Positions 1 to 9,316 of a stretch of 64,000 nt of DNA are shown here, piece by piece. A program made the position numbers and the translations under genes. Source of the DNA: Agromyces mediolanus (GTDB taxonomy: Bacteria > Actinomycetota > Actinomycetes > Actinomycetales > Microbacteriaceae); assembly GCF_014648575.1 (NCBI RefSeq), contig NZ_BMRJ01000002.1, positions 499,697-563,696 on the forward strand, in the 5' to 3' direction. Positions within the stretch are counted from its first letter, which is position 1; every line of letters begins with the position of its first letter. The notes below the pieces were generated by a model. It was not told where the DNA came from, did not search any database, and saw nothing but the letters and a program-made list of their open reading frames with translations.

Positions 1-2
1 AG

Positions 3-40
3 TGGGTCAAGCGACCCAGTTCGGGGCGACGAGGCCCCGA
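3..40. terminator. two tandem hairpins at the window edge
   Basis: Two short perfect stems lie just before the first gene: TGGGTC/GACCCA at 3-18 with a four-base loop, and TCGGGGC/GCCCCGA at 21-40 with a six-base loop. They may end an upstream gene or form the leader of the glucosidase mRNA. There is no T-tract, and upstream sequence is missing. Confidence 0.35.
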
Positions 41-57
41 TGATCCGGAGGGCGAGG

Positions 58-1431
58 ATGCCGATGGCCGAGACGACGAGGATGCCGGCGTTCCCGGCCG
101 GATTCCGCTGGGGCGCGGCCACCGCCGCCTTCCAGATCGAGGGCTCCCCGCACGCCGACGGCCGGGGCGCCTCCATCTGGGACGTCTTCGCCGCCGAACC
201 CGGCCGCATCCTCGACGGCCGCGACGCGAGCACGAGCGCCGACAGCTACCGCCGTTTCCGCGACGACGTCGCGCTCCTCGCCGAGCTCGGCGTCGACGAG
301 TACCGCTTCTCGATCTCCTGGCCCCGCATCCAGGCCGACGGCCGCGGCCCCGCGAACCCGGCCGGCCTCGACCACTACGCGCGCGTCGTCGACGCGCTCG
401 CCGAAGCCGGCATCAGCCCGCTCGTCACGCTCTACCACTGGGACCTGCCGCAGGCGCTCGAGGACGAGGGCGGATGGCTCGCCCGCGACACCGCGGCGCG
501 CTTCGCCGAGTACGCGGCGCTCGTCGTCGACGCGCTCGACGACCGGGTCGGCCGCTGGATCACCCTGAACGAACCGGCCATGACGACCCTGCAGGGCTAC
601 GCCCTCGGCGAGCTCGCGCCCGGCCGCACGCTCATGCTCGGCGCGCTGCCCACGGTGCACCACCAGCTGCTCGGCCACGGCCTCGCCGTGCAGGCGATCC
701 GCGCCGCGCGCCCCGGCGCCGAGCTCGGCATCACGAACAACCACACCCTCGTCGAACCCGCCTCCGAAGCCGAGGGCGACCTCGCCGCGGCCGGCGCCTT
801 CGACGCGATCTACAACCGCATCTTCGCCGAGCCGGTGCTGCTCGGCCGGTACCCGGATCTCGCGCCGCTCGGGCTCGAGGCGTTCCCCGGCGTCGAGGAC
901 GGCGACCTCGAGCTCGTCTCGGCCCCGCTCGACTTCTACGGCGTGAACTTCTACAACCCCACCCGGGTGGCGGAGGCCGCGCCCGACTCGCCCTTCGCCG
1001 AGGCCGGGCTGCCGTTCGAGCCCGTCGAGATCCCGGGCGTGCCGGTCACGGGCTTCGGCTGGCCCGTGGTGCCGGAGGCCTTCGAACACCTGCTCGTCGG
1101 CCTGCGCGACGCCTACGGCGACGCGCTGCCGCCGCTCGCCATCACCGAGAACGGGGCGTCCTACCCCGACGAGGTGGTCGGCGGCCGGGTCGCGGATGCC
1201 GAGCGCATCGCCTACCTCGACGGCCATGTGCGCGCGGTGCACCGGGCGATCGAGGCGGGGGTGGACGTGCGCGGCTACGACGTGTGGTCGCTCATCGACA
1301 ACTTCGAGTGGGCCGACGGCTACACGCAGCGCTTCGGGCTCGTGCACCTCGACCTCGACACCGGCGAGCGCACCCGCAAGGACTCCTTCGACTGGTACCG
1401 CCGGCTGATCGCCGAGCAGCGCGCGGGCTGA
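58..1431 (+). CDS. GH1 family beta-glucosidase
   Basis: A retaining glycoside hydrolase of family 1, 457 residues against a usual 440-480. It should release glucose from beta-glucosides in the cytoplasm, since no signal peptide is visible. TLNEP places the acid/base at Glu172 and ITENG places the nucleophile at Glu364. The N-terminal FRWGAATAAFQIEG and C-terminal SLIDNFEWADGY blocks are intact. The ATG at 58 is preferred to the in-frame ATG at 40 because GGAGG ends seven bases before it; ATG 64 is also possible. Neighbours upstream are outside the window, so the natural glucoside cannot be read from context. Confidence 0.93.
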   Translation: MPMAETTRMPAFPAGFRWGAATAAFQIEGSPHADGRGASIWDVFAAEPGRILDGRDASTSADSYRRFRDDVALLAELGVDEYRFSISWPRIQADGRGPANPAGLDHYARVVDALAEAGISPLVTLYHWDLPQALEDEGGWLARDTAARFAEYAALVVDALDDRVGRWITLNEPAMTTLQGYALGELAPGRTLMLGALPTVHHQLLGHGLAVQAIRAARPGAELGITNNHTLVEPASEAEGDLAAAGAFDAIYNRIFAEPVLLGRYPDLAPLGLEAFPGVEDGDLELVSAPLDFYGVNFYNPTRVAEAAPDSPFAEAGLPFEPVEIPGVPVTGFGWPVVPEAFEHLLVGLRDAYGDALPPLAITENGASYPDEVVGGRVADAERIAYLDGHVRAVHRAIEAGVDVRGYDVWSLIDNFEWADGYTQRFGLVHLDLDTGERTRKDSFDWYRRLIAEQRAG

Positions 1432-1440
1432 CGCGCGGTA

Positions 1441-1457
1441 CGGCGGCCGCGCCGCCG
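1441..1457. terminator. short GC hairpin between convergent genes
   Basis: CGGCGGC, three bases, then GCCGCCG form a 7-bp stem in the 38-base gap between the glucosidase stop and the stop of the PucR-type gene. It is a plausible bidirectional terminator, but the flanking sequence is GC-repetitive and there is no T-tract. Confidence 0.35.
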
Positions 1458-1469
1458 GCCCCGCCGGCC

Positions 1470-3032
1470 CTATTCGACCGCGAGCAGCGCCGCCCAGAGG
1501 TCGGCGCGCGCGTGGAAGCCCGAGAGGTCCCGGCCGAGCAGCCGTTCGGCGAGCCCGACCCGGCTGCGCACGGTATGCCGGTGCACGCCGAGCGCCTGCG
1601 CGGTGGCGTCGAACTGGCCGCCGTTCTCGAGCCAGGTCCGCGTCGTCGCGACGAGCGTGCTGCCGTTCTCGCGGTCGTACTCGGTGAGCGGGGCGAGCGT
1701 GGCCCGCGCCACCGCCCTCGCGTCGGTGCGGGCGAGGAAGGCGAGCACGCCCTGCCGGCTGATGTCGTCGAACCACGCGACGCCCGAGCCCGCCTCGCGG
1801 GCGCGCTCGTAGCCGCGCACGGCCTCCTCCTGCGCGTCGGCGAGCTGCGCGAGCGAACTCGGATCGCTGACGCCCACGGCGAGCTCGAACTCGGCGGCGA
1901 GCTCCTCGGCGAGCTCGGCGGCGTCGGGCTCCTCGGCGAGCACGACGACGTGCTCGGCCTCCCGGCCGAAGAAGAGGCGGCCGCCGCGCTCGTCCACCCG
2001 CAGCTCGAGGAGCTCGACGAGCCGGTCGATGCCGTCCTCCGGCGCGCTCGTCACGAGCACCCGGAGCGGCGCCTCGGGCAGCGGCCCCCACATCTCGCCC
2101 GCGACGTCCGCCGCGAGGCCGACGTCGCCCGCGAGCAGCGAGCGCAGCAGGCCGGAGCGCAGGTGCCCGCGGGCGCGGTCGAGGTCGCGGTTCTGCTCGA
2201 GCGCGAGCCCGGCGAGCGCGATCACCGAGGTGACGACCTCGCGGCCGGCCTGGTCGAGCTCGGGGGAGTCGCCGATGGCGAGCACGCCGCGCAGGGCGCC
2301 GCCGGAGCCGAGGGTCTGCAGCGTCATCCGCTGCGGCCGCCCCACCGTGCCGCCGGCCTCGACCGCGCGGCTCGCCCGCTGCCCGCGGCGCAGCATGGTG
2401 CGCGCCTCGCCGACGACCTCGCCGAGCGCGGGCTGGCCGAGTCCGCCGAGCGGGAACTCGCGGTCGAGGCCGCCCGTCGAGTCGATGAGGCCCACCCAGG
2501 CGCCGAGCCGCTTGGAGAGTTCGGCGAGCGTCGCCGAGAGCCCGTCGGGGCGGAGTGCGGCGAGCGAGATGGCGCGCTGCGCCTGCAGGGCCCAGGCCTG
2601 CCTGGCGTAGGCGTCCTCGGCGATGAGGTCGGCGACGGTGCGCGCGATCGCGATGAACGGGGTGCGGTAGGGCACCTCGAAGAGCGGCAGTCCGGAGGCC
2701 AGGCACGCCTCGACGAGGGCGGCGGGCGTGCCGGCGCGGGTGACCTCCGTGCCGAAGCCGAGCGCGGCGATGCCGGCGTCGCGGAGCCGGGTCACGTAGG
2801 CGCCGACGTCGGCGGCGCCGCCGGGCCGCGGTTCGCGCTCCTCGCCGAGCCAGGTGCCGGTGGTGAGCAGCACCTGCCCCGCGTCGAGGAACGGGGTGGG
2901 GTCGACGAGGTCGGAGCTGTGCGCCCAGGTCACCGGGGCGGCGAGCGCGCCCTCGGGCAGCGAGTCCGCCGGGGTGAGCAGGCGGAGCATCAGCTCGGGG
3001 CGGTCGAGCAGGGTCTGCACGGTGGGCTTCAC
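1470..3032 (-). CDS. PucR family transcriptional regulator
   Basis: A 520-residue regulator. The N-terminal half matches the PucR (purine-catabolism regulator) ligand domain (TVQTLLDRPEL, then VLLTTGTWLGEE), with a GGDEF-like middle. The C-terminal end is the PucR helix-turn-helix: LVATTRTWLENGGQ, then A.ALGVHRHTVRSR. The GTG at 3032 was chosen because GAGGAGCC lies just upstream and the conserved N-terminus starts there. It is the last gene on the minus strand after kynureninase, with its own 118-base gap, so it probably has its own promoter. That gap holds a pair of TGTAC elements matched before gabT at 20477. I therefore infer control of itself and of the GABA operon, as PucR-type GabR does in Corynebacterium (from memory); control of the kynureninase operon is the alternative. 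Confidence 0.88.
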   Translation of the reverse strand: MKPTVQTLLDRPELMLRLLTPADSLPEGALAAPVTWAHSSDLVDPTPFLDAGQVLLTTGTWLGEEREPRPGGAADVGAYVTRLRDAGIAALGFGTEVTRAGTPAALVEACLASGLPLFEVPYRTPFIAIARTVADLIAEDAYARQAWALQAQRAISLAALRPDGLSATLAELSKRLGAWVGLIDSTGGLDREFPLGGLGQPALGEVVGEARTMLRRGQRASRAVEAGGTVGRPQRMTLQTLGSGGALRGVLAIGDSPELDQAGREVVTSVIALAGLALEQNRDLDRARGHLRSGLLRSLLAGDVGLAADVAGEMWGPLPEAPLRVLVTSAPEDGIDRLVELLELRVDERGGRLFFGREAEHVVVLAEEPDAAELAEELAAEFELAVGVSDPSSLAQLADAQEEAVRGYERAREAGSGVAWFDDISRQGVLAFLARTDARAVARATLAPLTEYDRENGSTLVATTRTWLENGGQFDATAQALGVHRHTVRSRVGLAERLLGRDLSGFHARADLWAALLAVE

Positions 3033-3092
3033 GGCGGCTCCTCGGAGGGCTCCTCCGTCGACGGCGCGAGCTCGGGCGGGGGCACGAGCTGG

Positions 3093-3129
3093 TGTACGCC
3101 GCGTCGAACGGATCAGCCCCGAGTGTACA
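3093..3129. promoter_or_regulatory. paired TGTAC elements upstream of the PucR gene
   Basis: TGTACG at 3093-3098 and TGTACA at 3124-3129 start exactly 31 bases apart, about three helical turns. The first is followed by CCGCGTC. The same arrangement, TGTACACCGCGTC with TGTACA 31 bases on, occurs at 20360-20396 before gabT. It is probably an operator, perhaps for the PucR-type protein encoded next to it. Confidence 0.55.
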
Positions 3130-3150
3130 GCCGGGCCCTGCGTGCTCGGC

Positions 3151-4431
3151 CTACGTGACGAGACCCCGGCGGGCGAAGCGCGGCTCGCGCCAGCGCCCGC
3201 TCGCGAGCACGTCCTCGAGGGCGTCGACCGCGTCGCAGACGTCGGCGTGCGAGACGTAGAGCGGCGCGAAGCCGAAGCGGACGAGGTCCGGCGCGCGGAA
3301 GTCACCGATCACGCCGCCGTCGATGAGGGCCTGCATCACGGCGTAGCCGTCGGCCGCGCCGATGCGCAGCGACACCTGGCTGCCGCGCCGGGCCGATTGC
3401 CTCGGCGTCACGACCTCGACGTCCCAGGCGCCGAGCCGGGCATCGACGAGGGAGATGAACAGCTCGGTGAGCCGCAGGCTCTTCTCCCGCAGCGCCTCGA
3501 GGTCGACCTCGGCCCAGAGCTCGAGGCTCGCCTCGAGGCCCGCGAGCGCGAGCAGCTGCGGCGTGCCGACGCGGAACCGGCCGATGCCCTCGGCCGGGGC
3601 GTAGCCGAGCTCGAAGGCGAACGGCCGGGCGTGGCCGTGCCAGCCGGTCAGCGCGGGCCGCGCCTCGGCCTGGTGCCGTGCGGCGACCCAGATGAAGGAG
3701 GGCGAGCCGGGCCCGCCGTTCAGGTACTTGTAGGTGCAGCCGACCGCGAAGTCCGCACCGGCGGCGTTCAGCTCGACGGGCACCGCGCCGACCGAGTGGC
3801 AGAGGTCCCAGACGACGATCGCGCCCGCCTCGTGCACCTGCCGGGTCACCTCGGCGAGGTCGTGCATCCGCCCCGTGCGGTAGTCGACGTGGGTCAGCAC
3901 GACGACCGCGACGTCCTCGTCGAGCACCTCGGCGAGGGTCGGCCCGTCGTCGGCGATCAGCCGGCGCTCGAGCGGCGCGTCGCCGCCGAGCAGCTCCTGC
4001 ACCGACTCGAGCACGTACAGATCGGTCGGGAAGTTGCCCCGCTCGGCGACGATCGCCCGTCGCCCCGGCCGCAGCCGCGCCGCCGCGACCACGGCCTGGA
4101 ACAGGCTCGCCGACGTCGAGTCGCCGAGCGTCACCTCGCCGGGCGCCCCGCCGATGAGCGGCGCGATCCGGTCGCCGAGCACGAGCGGCTTCTCGAACCA
4201 TCCCGCGTCGTTCCAGCTGCGGATGAGCCCCTGCCCCCACTCCTCGGTGACCACCCGGGCGACGTGGGACGCCGTCGCCCGGGGGAGCGCACCGAGGGAG
4301 TTGCCGTCGAGGTAGACGACCCCGTCCGGCAGGACGAAGCGCTCGCGGAAGTGCGCGAGCGGGTCGGCGGCATCGAGCGCCGAGCAGGTGCTGCGGTCGA
4401 TCGGCTGGCGGGCCTGGGTGTCGAGGGTCAT
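3151..4431 (-). CDS. kynU: kynureninase
   Basis: A PLP-dependent hydrolase that cleaves 3-hydroxykynurenine (or kynurenine) to 3-hydroxyanthranilate (or anthranilate) and alanine. It has 426 residues, the usual length. YLDGNSLG near residue 41 is the kynureninase signature, and CTYKYLNGGPGSP carries the Schiff-base Lys235. It is the tenth and last enzyme gene of the minus-strand operon that begins at 11636, after a 69-base gap, and supplies the substrate for the dioxygenase two genes upstream. No tryptophan dioxygenase, formamidase or kynurenine 3-monooxygenase is in the window. Confidence 0.95.
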   Translation of the reverse strand: MTLDTQARQPIDRSTCSALDAADPLAHFRERFVLPDGVVYLDGNSLGALPRATASHVARVVTEEWGQGLIRSWNDAGWFEKPLVLGDRIAPLIGGAPGEVTLGDSTSASLFQAVVAAARLRPGRRAIVAERGNFPTDLYVLESVQELLGGDAPLERRLIADDGPTLAEVLDEDVAVVVLTHVDYRTGRMHDLAEVTRQVHEAGAIVVWDLCHSVGAVPVELNAAGADFAVGCTYKYLNGGPGSPSFIWVAARHQAEARPALTGWHGHARPFAFELGYAPAEGIGRFRVGTPQLLALAGLEASLELWAEVDLEALREKSLRLTELFISLVDARLGAWDVEVVTPRQSARRGSQVSLRIGAADGYAVMQALIDGGVIGDFRAPDLVRFGFAPLYVSHADVCDAVDALEDVLASGRWREPRFARRGLVT

Positions 4432-4500
4432 GCGCTGCTCCGGAGCTCTCGGTGGGACGTGCGGGGTCGGTGGGTGGATGGATGGCGCGGCGGCTTCCGC

Positions 4501-5493
4501 TCAGCGGCCGAGGAAGCGGCGCGCGTTGCCGTGCAGGATGGCGGCCTTCTGCGCCTCGTCGAGGAAGTCGGACCGCTCGACGACCGACCCGACCGGCCGC
4601 TCGCCGAGCGGGTACGGGTAGTCGCTGCCGACCATGACGCGCTCGGCGCCGAGCGTGTCGACGAGCAGCCGCAGCGCGGCCGGATCGAACACGACGGAGT
4701 CGACGCTGAAGCGGTCGAGGTACGCCGAGGGCGGCCGCTCGCTCACTCCGACGAGGTCGGGGCGCTGCTGCCAGGCGTTCTCGAAGCGGCCGAGCCAGAA
4801 GGCGAAGGAGCCGCCGCCGTGGGCGAAGGCGATCCGCAGCGACGGCGGCACCCGGTCGAACACGCCGCCGAGGATCATCGCGATGATCGACAGGTGCGTC
4901 TCGGCGGGCATCCCGGTGAGCCAGCGCGCCATCCAGCGCTCCAGCCGCGGCGAGCTCGGCATGTCCCAGGGGTGCACGAAGACGGGGATGCCCCGCTCGG
5001 CGCAGTGCTGCAGGAACGTGACGGTGCCCGCGTCGTCGAGGTCGCGGTCGCCCACGTGGTTGCCGATCTCGACGCCCGCGTGGCCCGAGGCCATCGCGCG
5101 GTCGGCCTCGGCGCACGCGGCGTCCGGGTCCTGCAGCGGCACCTGCGCGAACGGGATCAGCCGTCCGCCGCCGGGCGCGCAGATCTCCAGCGTCAGCTCG
5201 TTGAAGATGCGGGCGACCTTCGCGGCCTGGTCGCCGGTCTTGTCGTAGGAGAAGAAGACCGGCGTCGGCGAGACGACCTGCAGCTCGACGCCGTCGGCGT
5301 CCATGTCCGCGAGCCTCGTCTCGGCATCCCAGGCCTCGGCGCCCACGCGACGGAACTCGACGTCCCCGAGCAGGATCATCGCCTCGCGCTCCGAGTCGAC
5401 CCGCAGCGACGGCCAGACCCCCGGCCCGGCCTGCGTCCGCAGGTCGGGCCAGGCGCTCGGCACGGAGTGCGTGTGGACGTCGATGGTTCCCAA
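4501..5493 (-). CDS. nbaD: 2-amino-3-carboxymuconate-6-semialdehyde decarboxylase (ACMSD)
   Basis: An amidohydrolase-superfamily zinc decarboxylase that turns 2-amino-3-carboxymuconate semialdehyde into 2-aminomuconate semialdehyde, diverting it from quinolinate. Candidate metal and active-site residues are all in place: His7 and His9 (DVHTH), His174 (FVHPWD), His225 (FAHGGG) and Asp291 (GSDYPYP). Spacing matches the Pseudomonas enzyme as I recall it (9, 11, 177, 228, 294). The TTG start at 5493 is chosen because DVHTH must be included and no ATG or GTG precedes it after the upstream stop; it lies five bases beyond the dioxygenase stop. At 330 residues the length is typical. Confidence 0.92.
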   Translation of the reverse strand: MGTIDVHTHSVPSAWPDLRTQAGPGVWPSLRVDSEREAMILLGDVEFRRVGAEAWDAETRLADMDADGVELQVVSPTPVFFSYDKTGDQAAKVARIFNELTLEICAPGGGRLIPFAQVPLQDPDAACAEADRAMASGHAGVEIGNHVGDRDLDDAGTVTFLQHCAERGIPVFVHPWDMPSSPRLERWMARWLTGMPAETHLSIIAMILGGVFDRVPPSLRIAFAHGGGSFAFWLGRFENAWQQRPDLVGVSERPPSAYLDRFSVDSVVFDPAALRLLVDTLGAERVMVGSDYPYPLGERPVGSVVERSDFLDEAQKAAILHGNARRFLGR

Positions 5494-5498
5494 GGGGC

Positions 5499-6023
5499 TC
5501 AGCCCTTGCCCGGGTGGACCGTGCCGCACTGCGGGCAGGTGCGCCCCTCCTCGCTCTCGTAGAACTCGCGGAAGACGGGCGGCAGGTCCTCGACGATGTC
5601 GCGCACCTGCAGCTCCACCTCGTGCACCTTCGTGTTGCAGTTCGGGCAGAACCAGGCGAACTTCTCGAGCGTGCCCTCCTCGCGGATGCGCTCGATGACG
5701 ATGCCGATCGAGCCGGGCTCGGGCCGCTGCGGCGAGTGGAAGACGTTGCCGGGCAGCAGCCACATCTCGCCCTCGCGGATGTCGATCCGCTTGGGGCCGT
5801 CCTCCGTCTGGATGTTCACGTGCATGTTGCCGCGGTACTGGTAGAACCACTCCTCGTAGGGGTCGAAGTGGAAGTCGGTGCGCTGGTTCGGGCCGCCGAC
5901 GACCTGGACGATGAAGTCGCCCATGGGCTCCCAGGCCTGCTTGTTGTTCACCGGCGGCTGGAGCAGGTGCTCGTGCTCCTTGATCCACGCGGCGAAATCG
6001 ATGACGGGTGGGATGGTGCTCAT
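5499..6023 (-). CDS. nbaC: 3-hydroxyanthranilate 3,4-dioxygenase
   Basis: A cupin ring-cleaving dioxygenase of 174 residues that opens 3-hydroxyanthranilate with O2 to 2-amino-3-carboxymuconate semialdehyde. The ferrous ligands are His52 and Glu58 (FHFDPYEEW) and His96 (FHSPQ). The C-terminal rubredoxin-like iron site is complete, with Cys126, Cys129, Cys163 and Cys166 in two CPxC motifs. The ATG at 6023 follows GAGGAGGAGAA and overlaps the stop of the preceding RidA gene as ATGA, so translation is probably coupled. The 174-residue form with the extra iron site is the bacterial/fungal type. Confidence 0.95.
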   Translation of the reverse strand: MSTIPPVIDFAAWIKEHEHLLQPPVNNKQAWEPMGDFIVQVVGGPNQRTDFHFDPYEEWFYQYRGNMHVNIQTEDGPKRIDIREGEMWLLPGNVFHSPQRPEPGSIGIVIERIREEGTLEKFAWFCPNCNTKVHEVELQVRDIVEDLPPVFREFYESEEGRTCPQCGTVHPGKG

Positions 6024-6481
6024 TTCTCCTCCTCGAGAGTGGCGGTCGTGCTTCGGTCGGTGGTCGGGCGCAACGCGATCCCCTGGATCTCGAGGCGCAG
6101 GTGTGGGTGCGGCAGGGCGTGCACCGCGACGGTGGTGCGCGCGGGCCCCTGCTCGTCGAAGTACTCGGCCCACACCGCGTTGTACGCGGCGAAGTCGTTC
6201 ATGTCGACGAGGTAGCTCGTCGCCTGCACGAGGTCGGAGAGCTCGCAGCCGGCTGCGGCGAGCACCGCACGGAGATTCTCGATCACGGCGCGCGTCTGCA
6301 CCGCGATGTCGAGGCGCGTCGCCCCGAACTCGTCGGCGTCGGCTCCTGCGATGGTGTTGTCGGGGCGGCGGCTCGAGGTGCCCGAGACGAACACGTAGTC
6401 GCCGGCGACCCGCGCGTGCGGGAAGCGGCCGCGCGGCACCGCGCGCCCCTCGGCCAGGATGCCCCGGTCGTCGTCGGTCAT
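6020..6481 (-). CDS. nbaF: RidA family 2-aminomuconate deaminase
   Basis: A RidA/YjgF-fold protein of 153 residues, longer than housekeeping RidA (about 127). Residues such as [16 protein letters not shown] and the C-terminal [15 protein letters not shown] fit the aminomuconate deaminase branch. It should hydrolyse 2-aminomuconate to 4-oxalocrotonate plus ammonia. Its context is decisive: it sits between the dioxygenase and the oxalocrotonate decarboxylase, overlapping both by four bases. A general enamine deaminase role is less likely because a second, shorter RidA is encoded at 56406. Confidence 0.88.
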   Translation of the reverse strand: MTDDDRGILAEGRAVPRGRFPHARVAGDYVFVSGTSSRRPDNTIAGADADEFGATRLDIAVQTRAVIENLRAVLAAAGCELSDLVQATSYLVDMNDFAAYNAVWAEYFDEQGPARTTVAVHALPHPHLRLEIQGIALRPTTDRSTTATLEEEK

Positions 6482-7281
6482 GCGGTCTCCTCCTTCGCTG
6501 CGGACGTCGTCGTGCCGATGCGGACCGAGACCCGGCCGAGCCCGGTGACGGATGCCTCGACGAGTCCCCGAGCGGGCACTGGCACGGCCGCGGTCGCGGC
6601 GCCCGCGAGCAGCACGGTGCCGGCGCGCAGCGCGAAGCCGTGCGCGGCGGCGAGCCGGGCGGCCGCAGTGAGCGCGCGCCTCGGGTCGCCCAGGATCGCG
6701 CCCGTCGAGCCGATGGCGGTCTGCCGGCCGTCGAACTCGAGTGTCACGGCCCGGTTGTCGAGGCCGTCGCCGAGCGCCGCGGGCGAGGTCCACGGGCCGA
6801 TCACGAAGCCGGCGGCCGAGGCGTTGTCGGCGACGACGTCGTCGAGGCTGAAGCGGAAGTCGCGGAAACGGGAGTCGATGAGCTCGAGCGCCGGGGCGAC
6901 CCCCGCGACGGCGGCCATCGGGTCGCCCGCGGCCGAGGCATCCAATTCGGCGCCGAGCAGGAAGGCGAGCTCCGGCTCGACCCTGGCGTGGATCGCGCGG
7001 CTCGGGTCGAAGACCCCGCCGTCCTCGATCCGCATCGCATCGGTCAGGGTGCCGATGATGACGTCGTCGACGCCCATCTGCACGGCCTTCGCGCGGCTCG
7101 TGAAGCCGAGCTTCACACCGACGGCGCGCTCGCCGCGGCCGAGCCGGCGGGCGATGAGGGCGTGCTGGGTGGCGTAGGCGCGGTCGAGCCCGATGGGCGC
7201 GTCGCCGGCGAGCTGCGAGATGGGCGAGACGGTGCGCTGCGCCTGGTCGAGCGCCGCCGCGAAGGCGGACGCGGCGGTCAC
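6478..7281 (-). CDS. nbaG: 4-oxalocrotonate decarboxylase
   Basis: A member of the hydratase/decarboxylase (FAH-like) family, 267 residues. It should convert 4-oxalocrotonate to 2-oxopent-4-enoate and CO2 with a divalent metal. [19 protein letters not shown] and [11 protein letters not shown] mark the decarboxylase branch (DmpH/XylI type), while the paralogue at 9313 has the hydratase-type [17 protein letters not shown]. The GTG start at 7281 overlaps the aldolase stop as GTGA. As in other meta-cleavage operons, decarboxylase and hydratase are encoded together and probably act as a complex. Confidence 0.88.
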   Translation of the reverse strand: MTAASAFAAALDQAQRTVSPISQLAGDAPIGLDRAYATQHALIARRLGRGERAVGVKLGFTSRAKAVQMGVDDVIIGTLTDAMRIEDGGVFDPSRAIHARVEPELAFLLGAELDASAAGDPMAAVAGVAPALELIDSRFRDFRFSLDDVVADNASAAGFVIGPWTSPAALGDGLDNRAVTLEFDGRQTAIGSTGAILGDPRRALTAAARLAAAHGFALRAGTVLLAGAATAAVPVPARGLVEASVTGLGRVSVRIGTTTSAAKEETA

Positions 7282-8324
7282 GCCGCGCCTCCGCCCGAGG
7301 CGGCGTCGCGCGCGGCGACGAGGTCGAGGGCGACGTCGACGATCATGTCCTCCTGGCCGCCCACCATGCGCCGTCGGCCGAGTTCGACGAGGATGTCGCG
7401 GGGGTCGAGGCCGTGCCGCTCGGCGGCGCGCTCGGCGTGCAGCAGGAAGGACGAGTACACGCCGGCGTAGCCGAGGGCGAGGGTCTCCCGGTCGACGCGG
7501 ACGGGTCGGCGCTGCAGCGGCCGCACGAGGTCCTCGGCGGCGTCCTGCAGGGCGAACAGCTCGCAGCCGTGCTGCCAGCCGAGCAGCTCTGCGACGGCGA
7601 CGAACGCCTCGATCGGCGTGTTGCCGGCGCCCGCGCCCATGCCGGCGAGGGAGGCGTCGACGCGGGTGGCGCCGTGCTCGACGGCGGTCACGCTGTTGGC
7701 GACGCTCAGCGAGAGGTTCTCGTGCGCGTGGATGCCGATGCCGGTGCCCGGCTCGAGCACCTCGCGGTACGCGTCGATCCGCTCGGCCACGTCGTGCATC
7801 GTCAGCCGGCCGCCGGAGTCGGTGACGTAGACGCAGTGCGCCCCGTACGACTCCATGAGCTTCGCCTGCCGGGCGAGCCCGGCCGGGTCGTTCAGGTGGC
7901 TCATCATGAGGAAGCCCGACACGTCCATGCCGTGCTCGCGCGCCCAGCCGATGTGCTGGGCGGCGACGTCGGCCTCGGTGCAGTGCGTCGCGACGCGCAC
8001 GCTCTGCACGCCGAGGTCGCGGGCCCGGGCGAGGTCGTCGATCGTGCCGATGCCCGGCAGGATCAGCGTCGTCAGGCGCGCCCGCTCGAGCACCGAGGCG
8101 GCCGCCTCGATCCAGTCCCAATCGCTGTGCGCGCCCTGCCCGTAGGCGACGCTCGAGCCGCCGAGGCCGTCGCCGTGGGCGACCTCGATGGCGTCGACGC
8201 CGGCCGCCTCGAGGGCCGCGGCGATCGTGCGCACCTCCTCGACGGTGTAGCGGTGGGCGACGGCGTGCATGCCGTCGCGGAGGGTCACGTCCTGCACGTA
8301 GACCCGGGGCGCGTCCGCGGTCAT
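7278..8324 (-). CDS. mhpE: 4-hydroxy-2-oxovalerate aldolase
   Basis: A DmpG/MhpE-type class II aldolase of 348 residues that splits 4-hydroxy-2-oxovalerate into pyruvate and acetaldehyde. The N-terminal motif [10 protein letters not shown] holds the metal Asp and catalytic His; [11 protein letters not shown] carries the C-terminal metal histidines. The C-terminal part ([13 protein letters not shown]) is the region that contacts the dehydrogenase partner encoded by the preceding gene, so acetaldehyde is probably channelled. It starts at ATG 8324, overlapping the dehydrogenase stop as ATGA. Confidence 0.95.
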   Translation of the reverse strand: MTADAPRVYVQDVTLRDGMHAVAHRYTVEEVRTIAAALEAAGVDAIEVAHGDGLGGSSVAYGQGAHSDWDWIEAAASVLERARLTTLILPGIGTIDDLARARDLGVQSVRVATHCTEADVAAQHIGWAREHGMDVSGFLMMSHLNDPAGLARQAKLMESYGAHCVYVTDSGGRLTMHDVAERIDAYREVLEPGTGIGIHAHENLSLSVANSVTAVEHGATRVDASLAGMGAGAGNTPIEAFVAVAELLGWQHGCELFALQDAAEDLVRPLQRRPVRVDRETLALGYAGVYSSFLLHAERAAERHGLDPRDILVELGRRRMVGGQEDMIVDVALDLVAARDAASGGGAA

Positions 8325-9316
8325 GCCGGCACCTCCGTCAGCTGGGCCCGGCGCCGCTCGGCGACGAGCCGCTCGGCGGTGCGCAGGGCGGCCGAGGTCA
8401 TGATGTCGAGATTGCCCGCGTACTCGGGCAGGTAGTGCCCGGCGCCGGCGACCTCGAGGAGGATCGTCACCCGGGTGCCGCGGAAGGGCCGGTCGAGCGC
8501 GGGCACGTAGGCCTCGTCGACGGCGTCGAACTGCACCCGTTGCTTCAACCGGTAGCCGCCGACGTAGCCTGAGACCGCCGCGACCATGTCCTCGACCGAG
8601 CGGCGCACGGCGTCCTCGTCGAGCGGGCCGTCGGCCCCGTCGACGAGGCAGTAGACCGTGTCCCGCATCATGAGGGGCGGCTCCGCGGGGTTCAGCACGA
8701 TGATCGCCTTGCCCCGTTCGGCGCCGCCGATCTGCTCGATCGCGCGGGCCGTGGTCTGCGTGAACTCGTCGATGTTGGCGCGCGTGCCGGGGCCCGCCGA
8801 CTTCGAGGCGATCGAGGCCACGATCTCGGCGTAGGCGACGGTGGCGACCCGGGAGACGGCGGCCACCATCGGCACGGTTGCCTGGCCGCCGCAGGTCACG
8901 AGGTTCACGTTCGTCGCCGCGAGCTGCTGTTCGAGGTTCACGACCGGCACGACGTACGGGCCGATCGCGGCGGGGGTGAGGTCGACCATCAGCCGGCCGT
9001 GCGCGCGGACGACCTCGTCGTTGCGCACGTGCGCCCCGGCGGAGGTCGCGTCGAAGACGAGCGCGACGTCGGCGAACTCGGGGAGGGCGACGAGCCCGTC
9101 GACGCCCTCGTGGGTGGTCGCGACGCCGAGCCGGCGCGCCCTGGCGAGGCCGTCGGAGTCGGGGTCGATGCCCGCCATCGCCGCGACGTGCAGCTCGGCG
9201 GACAGCCGCTTCACCTTGATCATCAGATCGGTGCCGATGTTGCCGGAGCCGATGATGGCGATGCCGACGGTGCCGCCGGTCGCGGTGCCGCCCGTCCCGG
9301 TGTCGTCCGTGCTCAT
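8321..9316 (-). CDS. mhpF: acetaldehyde dehydrogenase (acylating)
   Basis: An NAD- and CoA-dependent dehydrogenase that makes acetyl-CoA from the acetaldehyde released by the aldolase. It has 331 residues, with a short threonine/glycine-rich N-terminal extension before [15 protein letters not shown], the Rossmann motif. [13 protein letters not shown] carries the catalytic Cys142. The start at 9316 overlaps the upstream hydratase stop by ATGA, and its own stop overlaps the aldolase start. A DmpFG-type complex with the 7278 product is expected. Confidence 0.95.
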   Translation of the reverse strand: MSTDDTGTGGTATGGTVGIAIIGSGNIGTDLMIKVKRLSAELHVAAMAGIDPDSDGLARARRLGVATTHEGVDGLVALPEFADVALVFDATSAGAHVRNDEVVRAHGRLMVDLTPAAIGPYVVPVVNLEQQLAATNVNLVTCGGQATVPMVAAVSRVATVAYAEIVASIASKSAGPGTRANIDEFTQTTARAIEQIGGAERGKAIIVLNPAEPPLMMRDTVYCLVDGADGPLDEDAVRRSVEDMVAAVSGYVGGYRLKQRVQFDAVDEAYVPALDRPFRGTRVTILLEVAGAGHYLPEYAGNLDIMTSAALRTAERLVAERRRAQLTEVPA